From the NCBI GenBank assembly GCA_937925095.1, contig CALEXX010000025.1, positions 1 through 39,745 of the forward strand: a DNA stretch of 39,745 bases. Reading direction: 5' to 3'. Every line of letters begins with the position of its first letter. Within the stretch, counting starts at the first letter, position 1. Below the pieces are notes generated by a model. The model did not search any database. It saw nothing but the letters and a program-made list of their open reading frames with translations, and was not told the origin of the DNA. Shown in pieces: positions 16,280 to 25,093 of the stretch. Position numbers and translations under genes: made by a program. Source of the DNA: an uncultured Leptotrichia sp. Its GTDB lineage: Bacteria > Fusobacteriota > Fusobacteriia > Fusobacteriales > Leptotrichiaceae.

Positions 16280-17074
16280 CTAAATATCTTTTCTATGTTC
16301 CAATGTACCATTATTCTTTATAAGAAGTATTTCGCTCATTATACTTACGGCAATTTCTTCAGGAAGCTGGTTGGATATATTTAATCCTACAGGACCGTAT
16401 ATTCTATTAATCTCTTCTTCAGAAAATCCATCCTGAATAAGAGAATTCCTGATGAAAACATGTTTCACCTTACTTCCTATAAGTCCGATATATTTTGCTT
16501 CCGTTTTAAGAGCTTCTTTTACAAAATCAAGATCCCCGGCATGTCCTTTTGTTGCTATGACAATATAGGTATCTTTAGTGACTGTAATCTTCTGAAAGGC
16601 TTCAGTGTATGGAGTAATTATTATATCAGAAGCTTTCTGAAGACTTTCTTTTGCGACGTATTCTTCACGATCATCTATAATAGTACATTTAAATCCAAGA
16701 AAGGTTGCCAGTTCCAGAACTTTTTCACCTACATGACCTCCGCCAGCAATAATAAGTTTTTTTTCTGGAACAAATACTCTTATAAATCCACTTGCTTCTC
16801 CTCCGCACTCCATCTTTAAGTCGCCCTGTGGAGTCAAACTGTGATTGAAATTCCTATTTTTATTACCTTTAAGGGCTTCAATAGATTCCTGTATCACAGT
16901 ATATTCTATTTTACCTCCACCAATAGATCCAAATGATTTACCATCTTCCCAGACTAGCATTAGAGAACCTTCATCCCGGGGAGTAGATCCTTTAATCTCT
17001 GTAATAGTAACTAATGCAACTTTTTCTTCCCTGTTTAAAGATTCTATAATTTTTTTTAATATTATTTCATCCAT
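16280..17074 (-). CDS. xdhC: XdhC-family molybdenum hydroxylase maturation factor
   Basis: A 264-residue XdhC/CoxI-family protein. These proteins bind molybdenum cofactor and take part in its sulfuration and insertion into xanthine dehydrogenase. The N-terminal domain shows ITEIKGSTPRDEGSLM and FGSIGGGKIEY; the latter position is a Cys in many XdhC proteins and a Lys here. The C-terminal Rossmann domain starts at LIIAGGGHVGEKVLE, with YIGLIGSKVK and the conserved tail PVGLNISNQLPEEIAVSI. The start has a very strong GGGAGG site and overlaps the 3' end of yqeB by 13 bases, so the two are coupled. In this operon it should serve the xanthine dehydrogenase at 26.3-28.9 kb. Confidence 0.9.
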   Translation of the reverse strand: MDEIILKKIIESLNREEKVALVTITEIKGSTPRDEGSLMLVWEDGKSFGSIGGGKIEYTVIQESIEALKGNKNRNFNHSLTPQGDLKMECGGEASGFIRVFVPEKKLIIAGGGHVGEKVLELATFLGFKCTIIDDREEYVAKESLQKASDIIITPYTEAFQKITVTKDTYIVIATKGHAGDLDFVKEALKTEAKYIGLIGSKVKHVFIRNSLIQDGFSEEEINRIYGPVGLNISNQLPEEIAVSIMSEILLIKNNGTLEHRKDI

Positions 17075-17889
17075 GTAATGCCTCCCGGTATTTGATTTTT
17101 TAATGTGAGTATAGCTTCAAGAGCACCGCCACCTACACTTCTGGCCTTATCAGAAATTGTGAAACAGTTTTCATATTCATCCATCCTCGGATCAATGTCA
17201 GCTATTTTAAATCCTTTTGTAACAAAATATCCATCTCTTATTATTCCTCTAAGGATACCATCTATAGTAGCCAGAACTTTATTTTCATTAATTAAGGCGA
17301 TTGTTTCACCTTTCCTTACTGTATCTCCGATTTTACTTATATTCCTTATGTTTCCTTCCCATTCGCTATGTATTACTCTCTCTTTAGTAAAACCTCCTAT
17401 ATTTCCAGGTATTCCAGAGTTTTTACTAGCTTCGCCATTGTATATTACTTCTCCGAGATGATGTCCTCTCTTAGTTTCAATAACTGCATGAACATCTTTT
17501 CCCGCAAAAAATCCAGGACCTATGCCGATTGTAATCGGAGCCATATTTATATGTGTTCCAAGATTTTTTTTTGCAAGAATAGCATCAATAAGGATAAAAG
17601 GCTTTAGTATACTGATGTATCGCCCTTCTCCATCAATGAGTACAGGAATTTCATCATTTTCGAGAATTTTTTCCATTTCTTCAATACTATCTGCCAAAAC
17701 AGAAGTAAGTCCATTAATAGTCATTTTTTTTCTATAAACTGCTTCGCCAAAAGAAACTTCCCTTCTTATTGAGCTCGGATTACCAGTTTCAAGAACTACA
17801 ACTTTAAAGCCACATTTATGAAGTCTTTCAATTATTCCGGAAGAAATATCCCCTCCACTTCTTATAAGCACAATATCTCGATATGTCAT
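17062..17889 (-). CDS. yqeB: YqeB-family selenium-dependent Mo-hydroxylase system protein
   Basis: A 275-residue member of the YqeB (EF2563) family, which travels with selenium-dependent molybdenum hydroxylases. Recognisable stretches are IVLIRSGGDISSGI at the N-terminus, ETGNPSSIRREVSFGEAVY, THINMAPITIGIGPGFFAGK, DVHAVIETKRGHHLG and the C-terminal VGGGALEAIL. It has a Rossmann-like N-terminus and a biotinyl/lipoyl-like region (VRKGETIALINENKVLATID). It is thought to help load selenium or sulfur onto the cofactor, but the exact reaction is not established. It precedes and overlaps xdhC. Confidence 0.9.
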   Translation of the reverse strand: MTYRDIVLIRSGGDISSGIIERLHKCGFKVVVLETGNPSSIRREVSFGEAVYRKKMTINGLTSVLADSIEEMEKILENDEIPVLIDGEGRYISILKPFILIDAILAKKNLGTHINMAPITIGIGPGFFAGKDVHAVIETKRGHHLGEVIYNGEASKNSGIPGNIGGFTKERVIHSEWEGNIRNISKIGDTVRKGETIALINENKVLATIDGILRGIIRDGYFVTKGFKIADIDPRMDEYENCFTISDKARSVGGGALEAILTLKNQIPGGITWMK

Positions 17890-17967
17890 TTTATTTCCTG
17901 CCTTTTAAAAATATTCTTTTATTCAAATCAGTTTACATAATGTAAATATGTTATTTAATTCTGTTAT

Positions 17968-18732
17968 TTAAAATTTGAATCCGGCATCTTCAAATATTTT
18001 TTTTGATGCAGGATCTTCCAGATATTTAAGGAACTGTTCAGCCTGATCCTTGTTTTTTGTAGAAGAGATAATAGCTGCAGGATAAACTATAGGATCATGT
18101 AAATCCTGAGAAAATTCTTCAACAATAAATCCATTTTTAAGCTTTTTAGCATCTGTAAGATAAACTATTCCGGCATCCACTTCCCCAAGTTCCACTATAT
18201 TTAGAACAGCTGTTACATCTTTCTGATAAACTACCTTATTTTGAATATCATTCCATAAGTTCAATTTTTCCATTGTCTGTTTTCCATATTTCCCTGCAGG
18301 AACAGTTTTTTCTTCACCTAAAGCTATCTTACCTACATTCTTTAATTCCTTCGAAGATTTTAACGTATCTTTCTGAGTATTAGGTGCTATAAGAACTAAC
18401 GTATTTTTTAACAGATCTTTTCTTGTTTCTTTAATTACAAGATTTTCCTTTTCCAGATTGTCCATGTTTTTTTTAGCGGCTGAAATAAAAATATCAGCTG
18501 CAGCCCCACCTACAATCTGTTTTTCCAGAGCTCCTGAACCACCATAATTTACATTTATAGTTATATCCGGATGTTCTTTCTTGTAATTTTCCACAATTGT
18601 ATCCAATGATTTTTTTAAACTTGCAGCGGCACTTATCGTAAGCGTCACAGGCTCTTTTTTTACAGTCTCCTTCTGTCCACCACAACTAAAAATAAAAAGT
18701 AATAATATCAATGAAATAATAATTTTTTTCAT
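17968..18732 (-). CDS. modA: molybdate ABC transporter substrate-binding lipoprotein ModA
   Basis: It binds molybdate (or tungstate) outside the inner membrane and delivers it to ModB. The 254-residue protein starts with a lipoprotein signal ending LLFIFSC-GG. The family motifs AAASLKKSLDTI, NVNYGGSGALEKQIVGGA and ADIFISAAK follow, and later VTAVLNIVELGEVDAGIVY. It is complete, with a strong AGGAGG site. It lies between moaC and yqeB, separated from its permease gene modB, with about 100 bases upstream that could hold an internal promoter. No modC ATPase gene is in the window. Confidence 0.95.
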   Translation of the reverse strand: MKKIIISLILLLFIFSCGGQKETVKKEPVTLTISAAASLKKSLDTIVENYKKEHPDITINVNYGGSGALEKQIVGGAAADIFISAAKKNMDNLEKENLVIKETRKDLLKNTLVLIAPNTQKDTLKSSKELKNVGKIALGEEKTVPAGKYGKQTMEKLNLWNDIQNKVVYQKDVTAVLNIVELGEVDAGIVYLTDAKKLKNGFIVEEFSQDLHDPIVYPAAIISSTKNKDQAEQFLKYLEDPASKKIFEDAGFKF

Positions 18733-18835
18733 TTTTCCTCCTATTACCTATTTTTTTAAGTTTTTCCAATTTATAAACTTATGTAATTATATTCTTTTGC
18801 TTATAGACATAAATCAAGTAAAATATTCATTATAT

Positions 18836-19318
18836 TTATTTCTCATCTTTAACCCAATCTCCACTTTTTCCACCATGTTTCTCTACCAGTCTGATTTCTC
18901 CTATAACCATAAACTTGTCCATGCTTTTACACATATCATAAATAGTAAGACCAGCTATTGAAACCATTGTAAGTGCTTCCATTTCAACTCCAGTTTTTCC
19001 TGTAGTTTTTACAGTAGATTTTATGAGAATCTTATTTCCCTCATCATCAAATGAAAACTCTATTTTAGCATTTGTAAGCAGAATGTTATGGCACATGGGA
19101 ATAAGGGACTGTGTCTGCTTAGCCGCCATTATAGCCGCTATTCTTGCCACCCCTAGAACATCTCCTTTTTTTATATTACCCTTCTTTACTGCTTCAAGTG
19201 TTTCCTTGTTCATTACAATTTCACCTGTAGCGACAGCTGTTCTTTCAGTAAGATTTTTTTCAGTAATATCCACCATTACTGCTTTTCCATCATCATCAAA
19301 ATGTGTAAACTTATCCAC
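18836..19318 (-). CDS. moaC: cyclic pyranopterin monophosphate synthase MoaC
   Basis: It converts the MoaA product 3',8-cyclo-7,8-dihydro-GTP to cyclic pyranopterin monophosphate, step two of molybdopterin synthesis. The 160-residue chain has MVDITEKNLTERTAVA, GVARIAAIMAAKQT, LIPMCHNI (family LIPLCHPL), TGVEMEALT and a C-terminal EKHGGKSGDW, all in family order. The start is a GTG that overlaps the end of modB by 8 bases, with AAGGAGGGG inside modB as its ribosome site, indicating coupling. The partner moaA is divergent, 1.4 kb away. Confidence 0.94.
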   Translation of the reverse strand: MDKFTHFDDDGKAVMVDITEKNLTERTAVATGEIVMNKETLEAVKKGNIKKGDVLGVARIAAIMAAKQTQSLIPMCHNILLTNAKIEFSFDDEGNKILIKSTVKTTGKTGVEMEALTMVSIAGLTIYDMCKSMDKFMVIGEIRLVEKHGGKSGDWVKDEK

Positions 19319-19979
19319 CTTGCTTTTTCCCCTCCTTTTCTATCAGTCTGTTTATTACCATTACCAGTATAAAGCTGAATATTACTATAATAATTATAAG
19401 TATATTTGCTTTTTTTATTTCTCCGCTTTCAATAGAAAAATATATAAGGAGAGGTATTGTCTGTGTCTGTCCAGGTATATTTCCGGCAACAATTAAAGTC
19501 GCACCAAATTCTCCCATGGCACGTATACATGAGAGAAGAATTCCTGCAAGTATGCCCTTTGAAGCCATAGGAAAAATTATGTACCTGAATATCTGAAAAG
19601 ATTCAGCTCCGTCAACTTTAGCAGCTTCCTTAATTTCTTTCTGAACATTATCAAAACCAAGTTTAGCATTTTGATACATGAGTGGAATAGTTACAACTAC
19701 TGCAACAAGACAGGCAGCTTTCCAGCTGAACACGATATTCCATCCAAACCATTCATAAAAATATTTTCCAATCAGTCCTCTTCTTCCTATTAATACAAGA
19801 AGAATATATCCTATTACAGTAGGGGGAAGGGACATAGGAAGAACTATCAGTGTTTCTATAATATCCTTAAATTTAAAGTTTTTTTTATGAAATATATAGG
19901 CAAGGGCTGTTCCAATAAAAAACGTTACAAAAACAGCTATTAGAGTTACTTTCAGTGAAAGTAAAATCGCTTCTATCAT
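19311..19979 (-). CDS. modB: molybdate ABC transporter permease ModB
   Basis: The inner-membrane channel subunit of the molybdate importer, 222 residues with about five or six membrane segments. LPMSLPPTVIGYILL and the late GEFGATLIVAGNIPGQTQT are signatures of ModB; the EAA-type coupling loop (about 135-160, KEIKEAAKVDGAE) contacts the ATPase. AAAGGATG precedes the start. The expected ModC ATPase is not encoded nearby and must be supplied from elsewhere or by a shared ATPase. Confidence 0.95.
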   Translation of the reverse strand: MIEAILLSLKVTLIAVFVTFFIGTALAYIFHKKNFKFKDIIETLIVLPMSLPPTVIGYILLVLIGRRGLIGKYFYEWFGWNIVFSWKAACLVAVVVTIPLMYQNAKLGFDNVQKEIKEAAKVDGAESFQIFRYIIFPMASKGILAGILLSCIRAMGEFGATLIVAGNIPGQTQTIPLLIYFSIESGEIKKANILIIIIVIFSFILVMVINRLIEKEGKKQGG

Positions 19980-20000
19980 TTACATCCTTTCTGTTTTGCC

Positions 20001-20432
20001 CTATTCTTTTATATATATATTACATCCTTTTTCAATTTTTCCACCTTTTTTCACAGTGGCAAAAACACCTTCCCTAGGCATTATACAATCTCCCATGGCA
20101 TAATAAATATGGCACCGGTTATGGCAGTCTTTTCCTATCTGGGTTATTTCAAGTTCAAAATTATCGCCTGACAATATAGTACCAGGAATAATTTTTGTAA
20201 AATCCAGTCCGCTTATTATAAGATTTTCCCCAAAACTTCCAAAATTTACAGGCGCTCCCTTTACCTTAAAATTTTCTATGCTTTCAAAACAAAGGAGACT
20301 GACCTGTCTATGCCAGTTTCCTCCATGAGCATCATTTTCCAGTCCGAAGTTTTCAATCAAATTAATATGAAGAACTTCCTTTTTTGGAGTACCTTTCTTT
20401 TCAGAGATGCATATTGCTTCTATTTTACCCAT
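20001..20432 (-). CDS. MOSC-domain molybdenum cofactor protein
   Basis: A stand-alone MOSC domain of 143 residues. MOSC domains bind molybdopterin cofactors and carry or transfer sulfur. Visible features are LENDAHGGNWHRQVSLL, GSFGENLIISGLDF, PGTILSGDNFELEITQIGK and a cysteine-rich segment with DCHNRC and the conserved YAMGDCIMPREGVFA. It heads the minus-strand operon, with AAGGAGAG directly before the ATG and a consensus promoter about 75 bases upstream of the start. In this setting it may take part in cofactor sulfuration or selenation; the substrate is not known. Confidence 0.88.
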   Translation of the reverse strand: MGKIEAICISEKKGTPKKEVLHINLIENFGLENDAHGGNWHRQVSLLCFESIENFKVKGAPVNFGSFGENLIISGLDFTKIIPGTILSGDNFELEITQIGKDCHNRCHIYYAMGDCIMPREGVFATVKKGGKIEKGCNIYIKE

Positions 20433-20513
20433 TTTCTCTCCTTGAATTTTATATTGCTAAAAAAAATTATTTTAATAAAGTTAATGAAAAAATACATTTG
20501 TTTACTATGATAT

Positions 20514-20541
20514 ATTATACCTTTTTTTCATATATTGTCAA
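20514..20541 (-). promoter_or_regulatory. consensus promoter of the MOSC-modB-moaC-modA operon
   Basis: On the minus strand a perfect TTGACA (20541-20536), 16 bases of spacer and a perfect TATAAT (20519-20514). Transcription would start near 20507, leaving a leader of about 75 bases. Confidence 0.75.
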
Positions 20542-20601
20542 GTTAAATGCAACTAAAACAAGCGGTTGGAAGATTATTTGTAAATAAAATTATATAAGCT
20601 A

Positions 20602-20630
20602 TTGATTTTTATACGTTTTAAGGGTAAAAT
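20602..20630 (+). promoter_or_regulatory. promoter of the moaA-hyuA operon
   Basis: TTGATT (20602-20607) and TAAAAT (20625-20630) are separated by 17 bases, matching consensus at 4 and 5 of 6 positions. An AT-only palindrome just before the AAGGA site could influence translation. Confidence 0.5.
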
Positions 20631-20684
20631 CTATATATACAAGTGAAATATAATAAAAAATTTTTATAGAAGGAAAAAATTAAA

Positions 20685-21689
20685 ATGAAAGATCAATTTG
20701 GAAGAGAAATCAACTACTTGAGGCTTTCCATCACAGACAACTGTAATCTCAGGTGTATTTATTGCATGCCTGAAGATTTAAAAAATGAATCTGATAATAA
20801 TAATTTAACTATAGATGAATATTACAGGACAGTAGAAATTCTTGCAAAACTTGGGATACGAAAAGTAAGAATTACAGGCGGAGAACCTCTTACAAGAAAA
20901 GGAATAGATGAATTGATAGGAAAAATTAATACTATTCCCGAAATAGAAGAAATTGCAATTACAACTAATGGCATACTTCTTGATACATATTTAGATAATT
21001 TTATAAAATATGGTGTCACTTCATTAAATATAAGTATAGATTCTGTAAATAGGGAAAATTTTAATAAAATTACCCGTGGAGGAGATTTGTATAGAGTAAC
21101 AGAATCCTTGAGAAAAGCCCGTGATAACGGAATAAAAATTAAGCTTAATACCGTAATCATAAAAGGATTAAATGACCATGAAATTTTGGATTTAGTGAAC
21201 TTTGCTATAGAAAATAATGTTGATATAAGATTTATAGAACTTATGCCTATAGGATGTGCAAGAAATCTGAAAGGAATGAAAAGTCAGGAGATTATAGAAT
21301 TTCTTAAGAAAAACTCCGATATAAAAGTAGAGGAAAATATAATAGAAAGTCACAAAATTAATGAAGAATTGAGAACTGGACCTGCCCAGTACTATAACAT
21401 TTCAGGAACAGCAACAAGGATAGGATTTATTTCTCCATTAAGCAGCTGCTTCTGTGATGAATGTAACAGGATAAGAGTTACATCTGATGGAAAAATGAAA
21501 CAATGTCTTTACTATAGAGGTAATGTTGATTTAAAGGAACTTTTCAGGACTGAAAATATTACAGATGAAGAACTTATAAAAATACTTGAAAGGGAAATTT
21601 ATACAAAAAACAGGAAACATGAGTTTAATGATTATAAAAAGCATAATGAAAAAAGAGAAGAAAGAATTATGAGTTCAATAGGAGGATGA
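20685..21689 (+). CDS. moaA: GTP 3',8-cyclase MoaA
   Basis: A radical-SAM enzyme for the first step of molybdopterin synthesis (GTP to 3',8-cyclo-7,8-dihydro-GTP), 334 residues. The SAM cluster motif is Cys20-x3-Cys24-x2-Cys27 (DNCNLRCIYCMP). KVRITGGEPLTRKG is the SAM-binding GGEP region. The C-terminal cluster for GTP binding is formed by CFCDEC and, 13 residues later, the Cys in KMKQC. The essential terminal Gly-Gly is present (SSIGG). It is the first gene of the plus-strand operon; hyuA starts six bases after it. MoaC is in the divergent operon, but moaD and moaE are not in the window. Confidence 0.96.
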   Translation: MKDQFGREINYLRLSITDNCNLRCIYCMPEDLKNESDNNNLTIDEYYRTVEILAKLGIRKVRITGGEPLTRKGIDELIGKINTIPEIEEIAITTNGILLDTYLDNFIKYGVTSLNISIDSVNRENFNKITRGGDLYRVTESLRKARDNGIKIKLNTVIIKGLNDHEILDLVNFAIENNVDIRFIELMPIGCARNLKGMKSQEIIEFLKKNSDIKVEENIIESHKINEELRTGPAQYYNISGTATRIGFISPLSSCFCDECNRIRVTSDGKMKQCLYYRGNVDLKELFRTENITDEELIKILEREIYTKNRKHEFNDYKKHNEKREERIMSSIGG

Positions 21690-21695
21690 TTTACA

Positions 21696-23099
21696 ATGTT
21701 GATTAAGAATGCTTTAATAGCCACAGCAAGTGATGTATATAAAGGTGATATATACATAAAAGATGGTGTTATATCTCAGATAGGAGAAAATCTAGTCATT
21801 GAAAATGAAGAAAAGGAAGAAATAATAGATGCCAAAGGGAATTACGTAATACCGGGAGGAATAGATGTACATACTCATTTCAGTCTTGATGTGGGAATTG
21901 CCGTGTCTAATGATGATTTTAGAACTGGAACAATAGCTGCCGCATGTGGAGGAACAACATCTATAGTGGATCACATAGGACAAGGGGCAGTAGGAAGCAC
22001 TCTTAGAAGCAGAATAGAACATTATCATGGGCTGGCAGAAGGAAAAGCTGTTATTGACTATTCATTCCATGGTGTAATAGCCTATGATACAGATGAACAG
22101 AAACTGAAAGATATGAAAGAACTTATAGAGGAAGGTATAGAAAGCTACAAGATATACATGACTTATGGTCAGAGAATAGATGATGAAGGAGCTATAAAGG
22201 TATTGAAGACAGCCAAGGAAAATAATGCCATAGTTTCAGTACATCCTGAAAACCATGATACAATAGAATTTTTGAAAAAATATTATGTTGAAAATGGTAT
22301 GACTTCCCCTATATACCATGCTAAAAGCAGACCTGAAGAATGTGAGGCAGAAGCAATAAATAGAATAATCAATATTGCACATCTGCTAGGGGATGCCCCT
22401 ATTTATATAGTGCACCTGTCTTCCAACATGGGACTAGACTATGTTAAAATGGCAAGAGAAAGAGGTCAAAAAAACATATTTGTGGAAACATGTACTCAAT
22501 ATCTTGTTTTAGATGAAGAGCTTTATAAATTACCAGGAACAGAAGGATTAAAATATGTAATGAGTCCACCTCTAAGAAACAAGGCAAATCAGGAAAAGCT
22601 TTGGCAAGGTATAAAAAATGGTGATATTCAGGTAGTAGCAACTGACCATTGTCCATTTTCCTATGAAAAGGAAAAAGTGCCTATGGGAAAGGATAATTTT
22701 GCAAAATGCCCTAATGGTGCTCCAGGAGTTGAAGCCAGAATGCCTGTACTCTTCTCGGAAGGTGTCATGAAGGGACGTATATCAATAAACAAATTTGTTG
22801 AAGTAACTAGTACAAATCCTGCAAAAATATGTGGAATGTATCCTAAGAAAGGAAGCATAGCTGTAGGAAGTGATGCAGATCTGGTAATAATAGACAAGGA
22901 TAGAAAAGTTACTATTACAAAGGATCTGTTCCATGAAAATGTAGATTATACAAGCTATGAAGGTATTGAATTACAAGGATATCCTATAATGACTATTGTA
23001 AGAGGAAAGGTAATAGTAAGGGAAAATGAATTTGTAGGTGATGAAGGATATGGTGAATTTATAAAAAGATATAAAAACGATGAATACGTCAGATATTAA
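21696..23099 (+). CDS. hyuA: D-hydantoinase / dihydropyrimidinase (YgeZ/HyuA type)
   Basis: A cyclic amidohydrolase that opens hydantoin, dihydropyrimidine or related rings in the cytoplasm, 467 residues as usual. The binuclear metal site is intact: His59 and His61 (GGIDVHTHF), the carboxylated Lys152 (SYKIYMTYG), His183 (VSVHPENHD), His240 (YIVHLSS) and Asp317 (VATDHCPF). An AGGAGG site overlaps the end of moaA, so it is co-expressed with cofactor synthesis genes. The closest named counterpart is E. coli ygeZ (hyuA), a neighbour of ygeWXY and linked to anaerobic purine breakdown. A ureide-ring intermediate of urate or xanthine is therefore a more likely substrate than pyrimidines. Confidence 0.92.
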   Translation: MLIKNALIATASDVYKGDIYIKDGVISQIGENLVIENEEKEEIIDAKGNYVIPGGIDVHTHFSLDVGIAVSNDDFRTGTIAAACGGTTSIVDHIGQGAVGSTLRSRIEHYHGLAEGKAVIDYSFHGVIAYDTDEQKLKDMKELIEEGIESYKIYMTYGQRIDDEGAIKVLKTAKENNAIVSVHPENHDTIEFLKKYYVENGMTSPIYHAKSRPEECEAEAINRIINIAHLLGDAPIYIVHLSSNMGLDYVKMARERGQKNIFVETCTQYLVLDEELYKLPGTEGLKYVMSPPLRNKANQEKLWQGIKNGDIQVVATDHCPFSYEKEKVPMGKDNFAKCPNGAPGVEARMPVLFSEGVMKGRISINKFVEVTSTNPAKICGMYPKKGSIAVGSDADLVIIDKDRKVTITKDLFHENVDYTSYEGIELQGYPIMTIVRGKVIVRENEFVGDEGYGEFIKRYKNDEYVRY

Positions 23100-23130
23100 A
23101 TAATAAATAGAAAAGGAAAAAGGTGGAGAG

Positions 23131-24624
23131 ATGTTTTTAAAGAAAGTGGAAACTCTAGAAAAATTACTGAATTTACGAAAAAAAGATATAGTTACCGCAG
23201 TGGGATCCAATGGAAAAACAACTTTCTGCCTGAATTTATGTAAGGAACTCAAACGAAAGAAGAAAAACATTTTTTTTACTACAACAGTTAAGATTTTGCC
23301 TGTAAATAAAAAATATGAATTTATTGATATAACAATTCCTAATACTGAAAATGAAACTGAAGAAAAAAAAGGAGAAGTTTTTCCAGAAATGGAAATAACT
23401 TCTTTCTTATTAAATCTGGAAAAAAATTTAAATAATAGCAACAATGTATATGTTTTAGGAATATACGACAGCAAAATAGGAAAAATAACATCCCTTTCTC
23501 CAAAAATACTTGAAGATATTTCAGAAAAATGTGACTACATGATAATAGAAGGTGATGGTTCCAAAATGAAATCTCTAAAAGGCTGGAATAAAACAGAACC
23601 TGTATATGCTAAAAATACTACAAAATCTGTAGGCATACTGCCTATAAATATAATAGGAGATAAAATAAACGATGTAAATATTCATCGGATGGAAGAATTT
23701 CTTAGAATATCCGGAGGGCAAAAAAATGAAACTTTAACATTAAATCATCTGTATAATGTTATTATTCATAAAAATGGACTTTTTCAGTATTCATTAGGAG
23801 AAAAAATTCTTATATTAAACTGTGCTGAAAGGGATAAGGATAAAGAGAATGCATTAAATCTTGCTAAAATGCTCAAAAGTAATATAAATTTCAGGGATAT
23901 CAGAATAGGTGTAACCAGTTTGAAGAACAGAGAATATTACGAAATAGGAGAAAACAGTATTATGGAGGAAGAAAATAAAAATTCTTTCGTTCCTAAAATA
24001 AGTGCAATTATAATGGCTTCAGGAAAATCAGAGAGAATGGGAACAAACAAGCTTCTTCTGGAATACAAGGGAATGACATTTATAGAAAATACACTGGAAA
24101 AAGTTCTTAATGAAAATTTTTATGAATTGGTTATTGTTATTTCTGATAAAAAAGTAAGGAAGAAATGTCAGGATTATATAAAAAAATCGGAAAAAGATGA
24201 AAAAAAAATATATATAATTGATAATAAAAAATCAGAAAAAGGACAGAGCGAAAGTATAAAAATAGGATTGAAAACTCTAGGAAAATGTGATGGATATATG
24301 TTCTTCTCATGCGATCAGCCTTTTCTGACTTCAGATACTATAAAAAAAATATTACAAAATTTTAAAACGAAAGGAATAACAACACCTGAATACAATGGAA
24401 AAAGAAGCCTTCCTGTCATCTTTGGAGAAAATTTTAAAGATGAACTTCTTAAGCTGGAAGGAGATACAGGTGGAAAGACTGTTATAAGCAATCATCAGGA
24501 CAAAATAAAAATAGTAGAAATAGAAAATTCAGATGAGGGAAAAGATATAGATACAAAGGAAGATTACGACATGCTGAAGAAAGGGGAACAGGATGTATAC
24601 AGTAGGAATAATAACAAGCAGTGA
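23131..24624 (+). CDS. fused YqeC - MocA/YgfJ Mo-hydroxylase accessory protein
   Basis: Two selenium-hydroxylase accessory proteins are joined in one 497-residue chain. Residues 1-285 are the YqeC domain, with a P-loop VGSNGKTT (24-31) and the family motif IIEGDGSKMKSLKGW (138-152). Residues 289-490 are a MocA/MobA-like nucleotidyltransferase: ISAIIMASGKSERMGTNKLL (about 290-309) and a metal-binding FFSCDQPFL. MocA transfers CMP to molybdopterin cofactor to give the cytosine dinucleotide form; YqeC's role is unproven but tied to selenium loading. The start has AAGGTGGAGAG directly before it. The 3' end overlaps mogA by 32 bases. In E. coli the two parts are separate genes (yqeC, ygfJ/mocA). 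Confidence 0.88.
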   Translation: MFLKKVETLEKLLNLRKKDIVTAVGSNGKTTFCLNLCKELKRKKKNIFFTTTVKILPVNKKYEFIDITIPNTENETEEKKGEVFPEMEITSFLLNLEKNLNNSNNVYVLGIYDSKIGKITSLSPKILEDISEKCDYMIIEGDGSKMKSLKGWNKTEPVYAKNTTKSVGILPINIIGDKINDVNIHRMEEFLRISGGQKNETLTLNHLYNVIIHKNGLFQYSLGEKILILNCAERDKDKENALNLAKMLKSNINFRDIRIGVTSLKNREYYEIGENSIMEEENKNSFVPKISAIIMASGKSERMGTNKLLLEYKGMTFIENTLEKVLNENFYELVIVISDKKVRKKCQDYIKKSEKDEKKIYIIDNKKSEKGQSESIKIGLKTLGKCDGYMFFSCDQPFLTSDTIKKILQNFKTKGITTPEYNGKRSLPVIFGENFKDELLKLEGDTGGKTVISNHQDKIKIVEIENSDEGKDIDTKEDYDMLKKGEQDVYSRNNNKQ

Positions 24625-25081
24625 TAAAGGTGCTAAAAATGAAAGAGAGGATAAAAGCGGTAAAGCTATAAAAGAAATTGTGGAAAAATATGATATGAAA
24701 GTAATGAAATACTTGATCCTTCCTGATGAAAGAGAACTTCTTTCATCCGAAATGAAAAATATGTCAGACATACTGAAATTAAATCTTATACTTACAACAG
24801 GAGGAACAGGATTCAGCATAAGGGATGTAACACCTGAAGCGACTAGAGATATTATAGAAAAGGAAGTTCCTGGAATACCTGAAGCAATAAGACAGTACAG
24901 TATAAATATAACTAAAAGGGCGATGCTTTCAAGGGCTCTTGCAGGCATAAGAAAGGAAACGCTAATAGTAAATCTTCCAGGAAGTGAAAAAGCTGTAAGA
25001 GAATCATTAGAGTATTGTATAGAGTCAATAATTCATGGGATAGAAATACTTGTAGGAAGTGCTACGGAATGTGCCAGATAG
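24593..25081 (+). CDS. mogA: MogA/MoaB-family molybdopterin adenylyltransferase
   Basis: It adenylates molybdopterin before metal insertion. The 162-residue protein has the MoCF fold with ILTTGGTGFSIRDVTPEATR (about 65-84), the key nucleotide and MPT-binding loop. ALAGIRKETLIVNLPGS (about 121-137) carries the second half of the site. The start overlaps yqeC-mocA by 32 bases and has AAAGGGGAA seven bases upstream. It is followed 12 bases later by the moeA-like gene, the enzyme that would use the adenylated intermediate. MogA and MoaB cannot be told apart from sequence alone. Confidence 0.92.
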   Translation: MYTVGIITSSDKGAKNEREDKSGKAIKEIVEKYDMKVMKYLILPDERELLSSEMKNMSDILKLNLILTTGGTGFSIRDVTPEATRDIIEKEVPGIPEAIRQYSINITKRAMLSRALAGIRKETLIVNLPGSEKAVRESLEYCIESIIHGIEILVGSATECAR

Positions 25082-25093
25082 GAGAAAAACAAA

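Noticed and set aside
20433..20684. Molybdenum cofactor riboswitch before moaA
   Set aside because: The predicted leader of moaA is under 60 bases and AU-only in its paired part. The conserved Moco RNA helices are not visible.
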